A stretch of 64,000 nt of DNA, from assembly GCA_049472395.1 (NCBI GenBank), contig JBLIRR010000001.1, positions 124,001-188,000 of the forward strand, read 5' to 3'. Below, piece by piece: positions 1-8,541 of this stretch. This DNA is from JBLIRR01 sp049472395 (GTDB taxonomy: Bacteria; SZUA-182; DTGQ01; JBLIRR01). The position numbers and the translations under genes are program-made. Each line of letters opens with the position of its first letter. The first letter of the stretch is position 1. Below the pieces are notes generated by a model, which had not been told where the DNA came from, ran no database searches, and was given only the letters and a program-made list of their open reading frames with translations.

Positions 1-658
1 CGATATAACGTATTCCTTTTTGGGTGCTTATATCGTTAATCAATTTGCCAATCCCGATTTCTTTACGAAATCCCTCCATATAATATGCATCGACATGAAT
101 AATAATGGCTCCTTGAAAATTTTTTCGTGCCATCGCAATCCAGAAAAGATTACCCAATAAAGGCTGATCCTGATATGCCCCTTCAATTATAATATGTTTC
201 TCTCCTTGGAGAATGGGTTTGATCCCTGTTCCGAAAGATTCTTGTGGAAATGGTAATCGGCTTAATATATCGGGAAAAGAGGGCTCTATAGTGTCGAGCC
301 TTATCCTTCCCCATTGATCCACGACCTGCACACGAAATAAATTATTTTTCACGGCAATATCCTTCAAAAGAATACTATTATAATTATTTTGACCAATTAA
401 TATATCAATTAATTTAGCGTTATCTAATAATCGTGCTATTAACATCTCCTGGACAAGCCTATTTGAAATAATAGCATTTTTCCCACTCGATTGGAGGCTT
501 TCAACCAGAGCTTCCCCTTGATCATAAAGACCCTTATAGAGGGCCTCTTTGCCTTTCTCCATCTGCCATAGGCTATGAAAGCCCACAAGGATTATCAATA
601 AAAAAATACTTGCGGTTGCGTAAGCCCAGAAAAAATTGAATTTTTTTTCTTCTTTCAT
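1..658 (-). CDS. membrane-bound sensor kinase, N-terminal part (partial at window edge)
   Basis: An open frame runs from an ATG at 658 to the window edge without a stop, about 219 codons. The product starts with a short lysine-rich stretch, then one hydrophobic segment at about residues 10-29, then a soluble domain that should be periplasmic. This is the usual front end of a sensor histidine kinase, but no HAMP, PAS, phospho-acceptor or ATPase region falls inside the window. The assignment is therefore inferred from architecture and from the sigma-54 promoter upstream, a common setting for kinases paired with NtrC-type activators. A chemoreceptor or cyclic-di-GMP enzyme with the same sensor layout is possible. 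A GAGGAGAG ribosome site lies about 12 bases before the ATG. Confidence 0.55.
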   Translation of the reverse strand, partial: MKEEKKFNFFWAYATASIFLLIILVGFHSLWQMEKGKEALYKGLYDQGEALVESLQSSGKNAIISNRLVQEMLIARLLDNAKLIDILIGQNNYNSILLKDIAVKNNLFRVQVVDQWGRIRLDTIEPSFPDILSRLPFPQESFGTGIKPILQGEKHIIIEGAYQDQPLLGNLFWIAMARKNFQGAIIIHVDAYYMEGFRKEIGIGKLINDISTQKGIRYI

Positions 659-694
659 ATGTAATAGCGCTCTCTCCTCAATACTTAGACTTCT

Positions 695-720
695 AAAAAA
701 AAACGGGGTCAAACCCCCCG
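695..720 (-). terminator. intrinsic terminator or attenuator in the leader of the sensor gene
   Basis: On the minus strand CGGGG, a seven-base loop and CCCCG are followed at once by nine T residues, the form of a rho-independent terminator. It lies between the predicted sigma-54 start (about 753) and the ATG at 658. It could end a short sigma-54 transcript of about 55-60 nt or act as an attenuator. It could also simply stop read-through from the operon to the right, whose last gene ends at 920. Confidence 0.6.
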
Positions 721-763
721 CTCTTTATATTTTTTAATTTTTTTATTCACTTACCTTAGAGAA

Positions 764-781
764 AGCAAGCTTCATACCAAT
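764..781 (-). promoter_or_regulatory. sigma-54 (RpoN) promoter
   Basis: The minus strand reads TTGGTATGAAGCTTGCT, matching the RpoN consensus YTGGYAYRN4TTGCW at every specified position. The invariant GG (777-778) and GC (765-766) are separated by exactly ten bases. The expected start site is near 753, about 95 bases before the sensor gene. Two matching palindromes lie upstream where enhancer sites for a bacterial enhancer-binding protein belong, and rpoN itself is in this window. Confidence 0.75.
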
Positions 782-854
782 TTTTATTAAGCACATTAAT
801 GCTTTGTAAACAAAGAAGATATATAAATATTCCCTTTCGTTCTATAATCATCTC

Positions 855-912
855 ACGACAATTTTGTCGAAACTTAACTCTTTTTCTTTTGTCTATTCGA
901 CAAAAATGTCGA
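855..912 (-). promoter_or_regulatory. pair of palindromic activator sites (probable enhancer-binding-protein UAS)
   Basis: Two palindromes with the same half-sites, CGACA-N4-TGTCG, lie at 856-869 and 898-911; the second extends one base each side to TCGACA-N4-TGTCGA. Their centres are 42 bp apart, four helical turns, so both face the same side of the DNA. They lie about 110 and 152 bp upstream of the predicted sigma-54 start, the classic spacing for NtrC-family sites. The regulator that binds them is not known from this window. Confidence 0.65.
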
Positions 913-919
913 CTAATTT

Positions 920-1315
920 TTAAAAATGAAACAATTCTTCCTCTTTTAAAGAAAAAAGGTAGTCTACCCCCTTCTTCCTAAACTCGAGCAAGGGATATTG
1001 GCTGTGAAATTCATTTATTTTTGCACGTACACTATCAAGAAGCCTTATTCTATATTTTCTATGGTCAAAAGAGGCTTCTATGGCACATTCACCTGTATCC
1101 TTGACCGTGAGATGAGACATCTGTCCAAATACTGATTGTACTCCATCTCGAATACAGACAGATTTACCTTCAAGGACGAGAGTATAATCTTCTCCCTCTT
1201 CGGCATGAATCACATCCTTTAATTTTAGGGCTAAAGACACCCCGTAAAAAAGACTCGGACAAATATGTCCATGAATTTTTCCTGCGTTTTCTAATGCTTC
1301 TTTCAATCTTTCCAT
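920..1315 (-). CDS. FmdE-family (formylmethanofuran dehydrogenase subunit E-like) protein
   Basis: The N-terminal motif HGHICPSLFYGVSLALKL is the signature of the FmdE domain (PF02663), which has a conserved His/Cys metal-binding surface. The domain fills the protein and no C-terminal zinc ribbon follows, so it is the short form. In bacteria such proteins occur with molybdopterin or hydrogenase-type systems, but their reaction is generally unknown. The longest frame begins at 1357 inside tamB; the ATG at 1315 is preferred because AAGGA lies about ten bases upstream and the domain then begins at once. It is the last gene of the purH-gpsA-radical SAM-tamB run, and the nearest downstream terminator is about 200 bp away. 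Confidence 0.75.
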   Translation of the reverse strand: MERLKEALENAGKIHGHICPSLFYGVSLALKLKDVIHAEEGEDYTLVLEGKSVCIRDGVQSVFGQMSHLTVKDTGECAIEASFDHRKYRIRLLDSVRAKINEFHSQYPLLEFRKKGVDYLFSLKEEELFHF

Positions 1316-1340
1316 ACCCATGTCTTCCTTCATCATTACA

Positions 1341-4300
1341 TTAAAAATCAAAACCAAAATTTAAATCAAATGTATAGACCCCTTCATCATCTTGAGAATT
1401 GATAATAGTGAGATGATCCGTAATTGTATATTCTGCTTCTGTTATTTTATATTCATCATCACCTATGTTTTCTGAATATTTGATGGTTAAATTAGGCGAT
1501 AGTTGTTTCCCCAGCGTAACTTTCTCAACCGCCCCCCCCTCTTCCTGAAGTTTAAGATTGAAGATATCAAGACGAAATAAATTTTGAGAAAAAATATTCC
1601 ATTTTAATATATCAAATCCATTATAATGGGATATTTCTCTTCCTAACACGTTATCAATAAGCAAACCGGTAGTTTCGCCTATTTTAGACACAATATCGTG
1701 TCTTTCGCGATAGGTTGTAGGTCCTTCACCTATCACAAACCCAAAAAATAACATATTCACTATTTCGCTCTGGGATAAATAAGGGCTTGCGCTAAATTGA
1801 AATTTGGGGCTATCTATAGGACCTAATATTGATAATCTTATTCGGTACTCATTAATATCCTTAAGGGCTAAAGCATTAACCGTTGGCTTTGTTTGAGAGT
1901 GAGCAGGGAATATGATCTTACCTGAGGCAAGAGAAAATTTATGCCCGCCAATATATATATCGCCTTCAAGCGCCTTGATGCTCCCTGTTACTGATGGCTC
2001 AAGTGCAGTGCCCTTTATATTAAGGCTTCCTGTGAGTTTTGCCTCACAATAGGGACTAATGACTCTAAAATCTTGGCCTATATCAAACTCAATCGCCAGG
2101 TCTAGTGCGCTAAAAATCTTATGGTAATCAGATTTAGTTATCTTCTCAATCCAATTGTTTTTTTCCAATGCAACATCGCGATGTTTTGTGAGTAATATGG
2201 CTACAATATCTTTGTGAGTATAGTATCGCCCTTCGTCTATTCTCAGTGTACCACTTACTCCAGATGAATTCAGATCAGCGTGCCAGAAAAGGTCTCCTCC
2301 AAAATAAATTTTATATTGATTTAAATCGAATAAAAATAGATTATGCAATCTGAGCCTGAGCTGAGCTGATTTAAAGTGATCTTGGGCCAACTGTATATTC
2401 CCGTTAACAGAAATATCTCCTCCATTTCTTAATTTTCCTGTCAATTGATCTACCACAATGTTCTTATTAATAACTTTTAATTGCCCTCGCACCTCTTCAA
2501 ATCGGTCATTAATAAAGGGCAATTGAAACCCTGCCTGAGATATAATCACATCACCATTCATTCCCGGCCCCCTCACGTCACCCTTAATAGCAAAATCAAT
2601 AAGAGAAAAGCCCGTGATATTTTCTAATTCCGACACATATCTTTTGAGAAATTCCAATTTCACTAATCCCGATGCTCGTATATCTAATCCTTTATCTTTT
2701 GATAATTCTCCGGTTATAAGCAGATCCGCTTCTTCTCCTTTGAGAAAAAGGGAGGGCAGGAGTAATGTCTTATCTTGGTAGGAGAGAAAAAATAATTCCT
2801 CATTCCAATAAGAGGCATGGGTGGTTTTTAAAAAAAGCTTGCGTACTGAAAACTGAGCATTACTTTGTTTCCAGGTTTTTATTGATCCATGGGCACTACC
2901 ACTCCCGCTAAGCTTTATATCAGCGCCATGGAGAATCCCTTTATTTCCGATCCAATCAGAGATTTGAAAACCCTCTATCTGACCTTTAAGTGTGTAAGCA
3001 TAATCAGAAGTTAAATCAAGCAATGTATCGAACTCCCCCCATTGATTCCATATATATGCTTTTAATTGCTTTTGAGCAATGTTAAAATCCGTTTGGAAAT
3101 CAGGTATTTTATTTCGTTGCCATAGAAGATCCTCTGCCCTCACATGCCCATAACAATCGTCCAACGTGCCATTCAGGGTAAAGGATACTAAATCCGCCGA
3201 TAGTGGGATACGTCTACCGGAGGATAACATAATTGATTCAATCTGCCAGCCCGGACAACTCACATCAAAAACCGTCAAATCTCCGATTTTAACACGGACC
3301 TTTGCATTAATAATGTGATCTGCGCTTTGAGATAATTTAATCTCTTTGAGCGTTATCTCTTTATTATTTTTATTAAAAGTAAAGGATGCCCTCATATCTT
3401 TCGCGTGCTGACCAAGGAAAGAAAAGTTTTTCGAATTAATACTTCCTGAAAGGAGAATATTCCCATCCTCAAGAATATTCACCCTGCCCCAACTATCTAA
3501 ATGACCTCTCATACCTAAATAATCCGATACATGAAGCTGTTCAATAATCTCTTGAGCTGGAATGTTCTTTCCAGACCAATTAATTGAACCTCCAGAGACA
3601 ACCTCAGGGAGTATTCTTTGTGACTCCTGAAAAATGAGATCTCCTTGCCCTTTTATATTTATTCTATTTTTTCTTAAAATAATATCTCTTAAGGAAAGAA
3701 GTTTCTTTTCGTCAAAATCATAATCAACCTGCACATGATCGACTGAATAGTCTGACCATATCAGATCATCTACCGATGCTTTCCCACTCAAGTGAAAATG
3801 AGGCCATACTCCTTGCATATACCCGGATATAGTTGCGCGCCCATGAGCTTTCTTTATAAAAGGATAAATATCAGCCCACGAAAGTTTAAATGTCAAATCA
3901 GCCTGCTTCTCGAAAAAATTATAGTTCCCCATGCAGTTCACATAATCTCTTCCCTGCAGTATATTCAAAGGCTTAAAATAAATATTTTTATTCGCCTGAG
4001 CAAAACTACCCTGAAGCCGAATAGGCTCGCTGTTATTTTCCTCTGAGCACACCTCCTCCAATTGAATCTTTCCTTCTGTGGTAAGGGACTTATTCGGCCA
4101 ATTTAGATTTAATATAAGGTCTCCCTTCCACAAGCGATCTTTTATTGCCTTAGGATATGCAATAGAGTTATTAAAGTATGTTATATTAATATCTTCAGTA
4201 TGTATATCGACATTCGCCTTATGATGTGCAAGATTTACCTGTGCTGAAACCTCTGTTTTTGCTTGATTATACAATCCCCTGAGATTCTTAAAAATTAAAT

Positions 4301-5261
4301 TCTTACCTTTACTCATATAAGAAAATTCTCCATGAACTCTTCGAAAGAGAAATCTCCACCATCGAAAAGAAGGAGACTGCAAGTTCCCTTCAACCTTTCT
4401 CTCTCCTTCATGAATAGTCAATCTACCCCGTGAGATAACCTGTCCTTCCATTTGCCTAAAACATTTCCAAAAATATGCCAGTGTTGCTGACTTCACTGAA
4501 CCTGAATAATTTCCCGAGATGACAAATGGATCCTTATATGTCAAATCTCCAATCCATTCAAGATATCCGTCATCTTCCTTAATATCTACCCTGCTCATTG
4601 TGACATACAGCTTCTTTAAATCCACTTCCCCTTTGATTTTTCCATAGGTCATGGTGCGGGCGATGTCTTTAAAGTTAACAGTCCCATTATTAACCAACAG
4701 GGTAAATGGATGGCTACTCTTCTTATTGAGCCTATCAATACAAAAGTACACTCCTGCAGTATCTATGAATATCTCTTTATCTGGGATCTTGATCTCAATC
4801 CTTTTCCCCTCCTGTATCTCTATTCGCCTGCATCGAATCTTCCATTCATACGCAACTTCAGTCCCCTTGAGTGCAGACCAGATAGCCGCAGGTTCATTAA
4901 GTGATAAAAAAAGCCCCTGAATATTAACATTCCTCAAATATAGGAGCCTTCTGATCAATGGGAGAAGGCTGTAATATGCGGTAATTTTTTTTGAAATAAA
5001 GAAGGTTTGCTTACTATCTTTTGGAATCAAGCAAAGATTTGATATAATTATTCGGTTTTGGGCAATATTTACCCGCAGGTCACTCCATTGTACTTTAATA
5101 CCCTTCTTTGCTTCTAACTCCCGTTTGATCCAGGCTTCAGTTTGATTTTTTATATAAGTTTCCAAATGAGGAAAATTTACAATAAAAAATATGGTCACCC
5201 CAACAAGTATAATGAATATATATATATATAACCGAGTAGAAAATTTTTTTAGGTTAATCAT
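1341..5261 (-). CDS. tamB: TamB-family translocation/assembly protein (DUF490)
   Basis: At 1306 residues this has the size and plan of TamB: an N-terminal membrane anchor (about residues 11-30), a very long beta-rich periplasmic body and a C-terminal DUF490 domain ending in alternating polar and hydrophobic strands with a terminal Phe. TamB-like proteins bridge the inner and outer membranes and take part in outer-membrane protein assembly and anterograde phospholipid transport. The partner gene tamA (BamA family) is not next to it here. Its ATG overlaps the stop of the radical SAM gene by 8 bases, so the two are probably translationally coupled. Identity rests on architecture and the C-terminal domain; the central region is poorly conserved in this family. 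Confidence 0.85.
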   Translation of the reverse strand: MINLKKFSTRLYIYIFIILVGVTIFFIVNFPHLETYIKNQTEAWIKRELEAKKGIKVQWSDLRVNIAQNRIIISNLCLIPKDSKQTFFISKKITAYYSLLPLIRRLLYLRNVNIQGLFLSLNEPAAIWSALKGTEVAYEWKIRCRRIEIQEGKRIEIKIPDKEIFIDTAGVYFCIDRLNKKSSHPFTLLVNNGTVNFKDIARTMTYGKIKGEVDLKKLYVTMSRVDIKEDDGYLEWIGDLTYKDPFVISGNYSGSVKSATLAYFWKCFRQMEGQVISRGRLTIHEGERKVEGNLQSPSFRWWRFLFRRVHGEFSYMSKGKNLIFKNLRGLYNQAKTEVSAQVNLAHHKANVDIHTEDINITYFNNSIAYPKAIKDRLWKGDLILNLNWPNKSLTTEGKIQLEEVCSEENNSEPIRLQGSFAQANKNIYFKPLNILQGRDYVNCMGNYNFFEKQADLTFKLSWADIYPFIKKAHGRATISGYMQGVWPHFHLSGKASVDDLIWSDYSVDHVQVDYDFDEKKLLSLRDIILRKNRINIKGQGDLIFQESQRILPEVVSGGSINWSGKNIPAQEIIEQLHVSDYLGMRGHLDSWGRVNILEDGNILLSGSINSKNFSFLGQHAKDMRASFTFNKNNKEITLKEIKLSQSADHIINAKVRVKIGDLTVFDVSCPGWQIESIMLSSGRRIPLSADLVSFTLNGTLDDCYGHVRAEDLLWQRNKIPDFQTDFNIAQKQLKAYIWNQWGEFDTLLDLTSDYAYTLKGQIEGFQISDWIGNKGILHGADIKLSGSGSAHGSIKTWKQSNAQFSVRKLFLKTTHASYWNEELFFLSYQDKTLLLPSLFLKGEEADLLITGELSKDKGLDIRASGLVKLEFLKRYVSELENITGFSLIDFAIKGDVRGPGMNGDVIISQAGFQLPFINDRFEEVRGQLKVINKNIVVDQLTGKLRNGGDISVNGNIQLAQDHFKSAQLRLRLHNLFLFDLNQYKIYFGGDLFWHADLNSSGVSGTLRIDEGRYYTHKDIVAILLTKHRDVALEKNNWIEKITKSDYHKIFSALDLAIEFDIGQDFRVISPYCEAKLTGSLNIKGTALEPSVTGSIKALEGDIYIGGHKFSLASGKIIFPAHSQTKPTVNALALKDINEYRIRLSILGPIDSPKFQFSASPYLSQSEIVNMLFFGFVIGEGPTTYRERHDIVSKIGETTGLLIDNVLGREISHYNGFDILKWNIFSQNLFRLDIFNLKLQEEGGAVEKVTLGKQLSPNLTIKYSENIGDDEYKITEAEYTITDHLTIINSQDDEGVYTFDLNFGFDF

Positions 5262-6339
5262 TGTCGTGTAATTCTCTCAACTTAAATCCCTCAGCATACC
5301 GTGCGATTAATTGTCTCTTATGCTCTATTATATTTATCTTTATCATATTATGAAAAGAGGAGCCAATAATTTTTATCATTAATTTGGGAAATAAGGAGGA
5401 AAGAGAGTGTATATTCTGTTTTTTATGCCCAATAAAAATCGAGAGAGCAGATGAGGGTACATCAATTGTGAGAGTCCCCTTTTCCCTGATTGCACTGCGT
5501 TTCATGATGAGTAAAAGTAAATCAAGGGCAAGGGCAGATTTTACAAGCTCTCCATACGCAGGGTGGAAGGGCCCCGCACACACTAATCCGCTCTTTTGTA
5601 ATTCAAAGTCAGGATGAAGCCCTATACGGATAAGTGTAATACCCGCATCTCTTAATAATACCGCCATGTGTTTACAAAGAGTCATCGAGCTCTCAAGGTC
5701 CAGAGGAAGGTACTGTTTACTATAGTACATCTTTTCTAATAATGTTCCTTTAATCACTAATGTCGGATAAATTCTCACATAATCAGGACTTTTTCTTATT
5801 ATTTCTTGTGTCGTCTCAATAGATTTGCTGTAGCTATCAGAAGGCAAACCGATCATTAATTGGGCGCCAACTTGAAATCCATTCTTTTTTAAAAGATCTA
5901 TTGCGGCAAGGCTCTCGCTTTTTCCATGCCCTCTCCCCGATCTATAGAGAACTTCTTCATCAAGGGATTGAATGCCTAATTCCACAAGTGTGACATTATA
6001 TTCTTTAAGAAAATTCACTGTATTATTATTTATATAATCAGGTCGGGTTGAAACCCTAATTCTTTCTATTTTATGTTCTCTGATGGCTCTTGTCGCTGGT
6101 CTTAAAAGCTGCTTTTGTCTTTCCTTCGGCAGGGCGGTAAAGCTTCCTCCATAATAAGCAATTTCCTTACACAATGAAGCGTCTTCCCGCTCTTTGGTAA
6201 AGCTTTCTATCATAGATTCAATTTCTTCCAAGGGAACAGGCTCTCGATAACCTGTTATCGACCGCTGATTACAAAACACACATTGGTGAGGACACCCCTG
6301 ATGAGGAATAAAGAAAGGCAGAATACTATGTTTTCTCAT
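5254..6339 (-). CDS. radical SAM protein, Elp3-like
   Basis: The cluster motif C16-x3-C20-x2-C23 (GCPHQCVFCNQ) lies close to the N-terminus. It is followed by the YYGGSF motif and the VELGIQSLD motif, all typical of the radical SAM/Elp3-like family that binds [4Fe-4S] and S-adenosylmethionine. There is no C-terminal acetyltransferase domain as in true Elp3, so this is the shorter bacterial uncharacterised group, often annotated only as radical SAM protein. The start codon overlaps the gpsA stop by four bases (ATGA), and the 3' end overlaps tamB by eight. The substrate cannot be told from sequence. Confidence 0.85.
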   Translation of the reverse strand: MRKHSILPFFIPHQGCPHQCVFCNQRSITGYREPVPLEEIESMIESFTKEREDASLCKEIAYYGGSFTALPKERQKQLLRPATRAIREHKIERIRVSTRPDYINNNTVNFLKEYNVTLVELGIQSLDEEVLYRSGRGHGKSESLAAIDLLKKNGFQVGAQLMIGLPSDSYSKSIETTQEIIRKSPDYVRIYPTLVIKGTLLEKMYYSKQYLPLDLESSMTLCKHMAVLLRDAGITLIRIGLHPDFELQKSGLVCAGPFHPAYGELVKSALALDLLLLIMKRSAIREKGTLTIDVPSSALSIFIGHKKQNIHSLSSLFPKLMIKIIGSSFHNMIKINIIEHKRQLIARYAEGFKLRELHDND

Positions 6340-7370
6340 TCATACTTTAAGCTTCTGTTCATTAAATCAGATACCGCAGTTGCCGGAGATTTATTCTGAA
6401 AAAGCACCGCATATACCTGCTCCGTGATTGGCATCTCTATCTGGTGTCTCTTGGCAAGAGTGTATACGGCACGGGTAGTTTCAATACCTTCAGCAACCAT
6501 ATTCATCTCAGACAAAATAGCATCTATACTCTTTCCCTGCCCTATCTTCATTCCTACACTGCGATTTCTGCTCAGATCACCCGTACATGTGAGGACTAAA
6601 TCGCCAAGCCCGGCCAAGCCTCTCAATGTATCTTCCTTTGCACCTACTGATACTGCAAGTCGAATCATTTCTGCCAGCCCCCGCGTCATTAACGCTGCCC
6701 TTGTATTATACCCAAACCTTAAGCCATCGGATATGCCCGCTGCGAGCGCCACAATATTTTTCACTGCTCCCCCGAATTCTACACCTATCGGATCATTATT
6801 GAGATAGATTCTTAAGGTTCTTGTGGATAAGATTTCTTGAAGCTGCTTTCCCAGTATCTTATTATTGCATGCCACCACAGCCGCTGCAGGAAGTCCTTTT
6901 ATAATCTCATGCGCAAATGTCGGACCAGAGAGAACAGCAAGTGGAATATGTCTCGCATGCATTAATTCCTCAAAAATCTGCGTTATTCTCATTCCTGTTT
7001 TATTTTCTATCCCTTTGCTTGCTGATACTATTACCGTCCCCGGCCTTACATTATGAATATATTTTTCCGTTACCGATCTTACCGCTTGGGCAGGTACGAC
7101 AGAAAGAATAATATCTTTTTCTTCGGCAGCCTCGGCAATAGACGTTGTAATAGTGACATTCTCTGGAAGCCTTGCCTCAGCACAATAATAGGTGTTTACT
7201 CTTTGAGACCTTATTATTTCTGCCAATTCCTTTTCATACACCCACAGGGTTATTTCATACTTTTTTTGCGATAAAATACTGGCCAGTGTTGTTCCCCAAC
7301 TCCCTGCGCCAATAACGCTAATCTTTGGCTTATCGGATAGTGTCAAGATAGTCTCGGATTGCTTTATCAT
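6336..7370 (-). CDS. gpsA: glycerol-3-phosphate dehydrogenase [NAD(P)+]
   Basis: GpsA reduces dihydroxyacetone phosphate to sn-glycerol-3-phosphate for phospholipid synthesis in the cytoplasm. The NAD(P) fold motif GAGSWGTTLA is at about residues 21-30. The family block with the catalytic lysine follows (EFGGAVKNIVALAAGISDG), and so does GLGDLVLTCTGDLSRNR. Length (344 aa) is normal for the family. The only Met before the nucleotide-binding motif is residue 1, which makes the gene overlap the preceding purine gene by 41 bases. It shares an operon with a lipid/outer-membrane transport gene, tamB. Confidence 0.95.
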   Translation of the reverse strand: MIKQSETILTLSDKPKISVIGAGSWGTTLASILSQKKYEITLWVYEKELAEIIRSQRVNTYYCAEARLPENVTITTSIAEAAEEKDIILSVVPAQAVRSVTEKYIHNVRPGTVIVSASKGIENKTGMRITQIFEELMHARHIPLAVLSGPTFAHEIIKGLPAAAVVACNNKILGKQLQEILSTRTLRIYLNNDPIGVEFGGAVKNIVALAAGISDGLRFGYNTRAALMTRGLAEMIRLAVSVGAKEDTLRGLAGLGDLVLTCTGDLSRNRSVGMKIGQGKSIDAILSEMNMVAEGIETTRAVYTLAKRHQIEMPITEQVYAVLFQNKSPATAVSDLMNRSLKYE

Positions 7371-7914
7371 AATGTGCAGTATGCTGGAATACCTTTTTCA
7401 TTAATGAAAAACGCGTTTCCCTATCGATATTTACGTCATGCCGATCCATCTTCTCTAGTATCACCGGATAATCTTCAGGGGCTACGATAACGACCACATG
7501 CTCAAAATTCTTCGCAGCCGAACGAAGCATCGTCGGCCCGCCTATATCAATATTTTCAATTGCTTCCTCAAACGTTGCACCTTCTTTGGCGATTGTCTGC
7601 TCAAAGGGATATAGATTGACGACCACCATATCAATGAGAGGATAATTATATTCTTTTAATTGTACCATGTGTTCAGGTTTATCTCTTCTGGCAAGAAGGC
7701 CCGCGTGAATCTTTGGGTGAAGCGTTTTTACCCTCCCCTCTAACATCTCCGGATGCCCTGTGTAATGTGCCACATCACACACAGCAACACCTTTCTCTTT
7801 TAGAAGACGGGCGGTTCCACCGGTAGAGAGAATCTCAATCCCATGTCGTTGTAATCCTAGAGCAAATTCTACTATACCCTCTTTATTCGATACACTAATT
7901 AAAGCCCTTTCCAT
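7330..7914 (-). CDS. purH: stand-alone IMP cyclohydrolase domain (PurH N-terminal half)
   Basis: All 194 residues match the N-terminal MGS-like IMP cyclohydrolase domain of PurH. Recognisable blocks are ALISVSNKEGI, STGGTARLLKE, HPEMLEGRVKTLHPKIHAG, NLYPFEQT and ENIDIGGPTMLRSAAKN. Usual PurH is over 500 residues because an AICAR transformylase domain follows; here the frame stops cleanly at the domain boundary and gpsA begins. The last step of IMP synthesis is thus present but the formyl transfer must be encoded elsewhere. An AGGAGG site five bases before the ATG supports the start. Split forms are known in some lineages, so this need not be a truncation. Confidence 0.9.
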   Translation of the reverse strand: MERALISVSNKEGIVEFALGLQRHGIEILSTGGTARLLKEKGVAVCDVAHYTGHPEMLEGRVKTLHPKIHAGLLARRDKPEHMVQLKEYNYPLIDMVVVNLYPFEQTIAKEGATFEEAIENIDIGGPTMLRSAAKNFEHVVVIVAPEDYPVILEKMDRHDVNIDRETRFSLMKKVFQHTAHYDKAIRDYLDTIR

Positions 7915-8541
7915 TTTTCCTCCTTAATTAATTGTCCTTTAAAGTATAATGTGATAATATGCACAGGGACTAGGTAGTGCGCTTTGAGAAAATATTTCAT
8001 TACCACTATAGCGCGCAAGAAGCTCAAAGTCAATAAGGTTACCCAGCAGGACAGGGCGATCACATGTAAGATTTTGATTTGTTCAGTGAGAACTTTAGAT
8101 ACTCTCAGAAAAATCTTTTACAGGATGAAATCCTTTATGCAATTGCTCTGTATAGCTCCATTTTCTATTGAAAAAAAAAGGATTCTATGATATACTAGTA
8201 AAGAATAAATAACTATAAAAAAATTTTATAATCAATAACTTAATTTTATTTCTATGATTCGTAAGGCTTTTAGTATCAAGAGTGTCTAATAATTAAGGAA
8301 ATTTTTTTTTATGGGGAGGAGGTGGTAGGGGAGAGAAGTACGATTAAAAATCAAAAGAATTACGTATAATGAATTGTTCATTTTTTTGACGGTATTAAAA
8401 AGGCATGAGATAACCATTATAAGGAGGTGATAGAAAAGAAGAAGATAAGATGTATATAAAGGTTTTTAAGTAAAGGGTATCTTTATAGTTTTTAAAATGT
8501 AAAGACTACAGTAATTATAGTTTTTTAGGAGAAGTGAGGAA
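7915..8541. other. 627-bp divergent intergenic region with long leader of the repeat protein
   Basis: This stretch separates the purine gene (minus) from the secreted repeat protein (plus). A 68-codon frame at 7984-8190 has no ribosome site and no recognisable product. The half nearest 8542 holds a TATAAT at 8365-8370, a likely promoter at 8386-8414, two very purine-rich patches (8311-8336 and 8421-8450) and an AT-rich leader. No clear promoter for the purine gene was found by eye. Confidence 0.5.
8386..8414 (+). promoter_or_regulatory. probable sigma-70 promoter for the Gly/Tyr/Met repeat protein
   Basis: TTGACG at 8386-8391 is followed after 17 bases by GATAAC at 8409-8414. Transcription would start near 8421, giving a leader of about 120 nt before the ATG at 8542. 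The leader would begin with AAGGAGGTGAT, complementary to the 16S rRNA tail, yet no start codon stands at a workable distance from it. A second candidate is the isolated TATAAT at 8365-8370. Confidence 0.4.

Noticed and set aside
7984..8190. 68-codon plus-strand frame between the purine gene and the repeat protein
   Set aside because: No ribosome site, no recognisable product, and composition like surrounding non-coding DNA.
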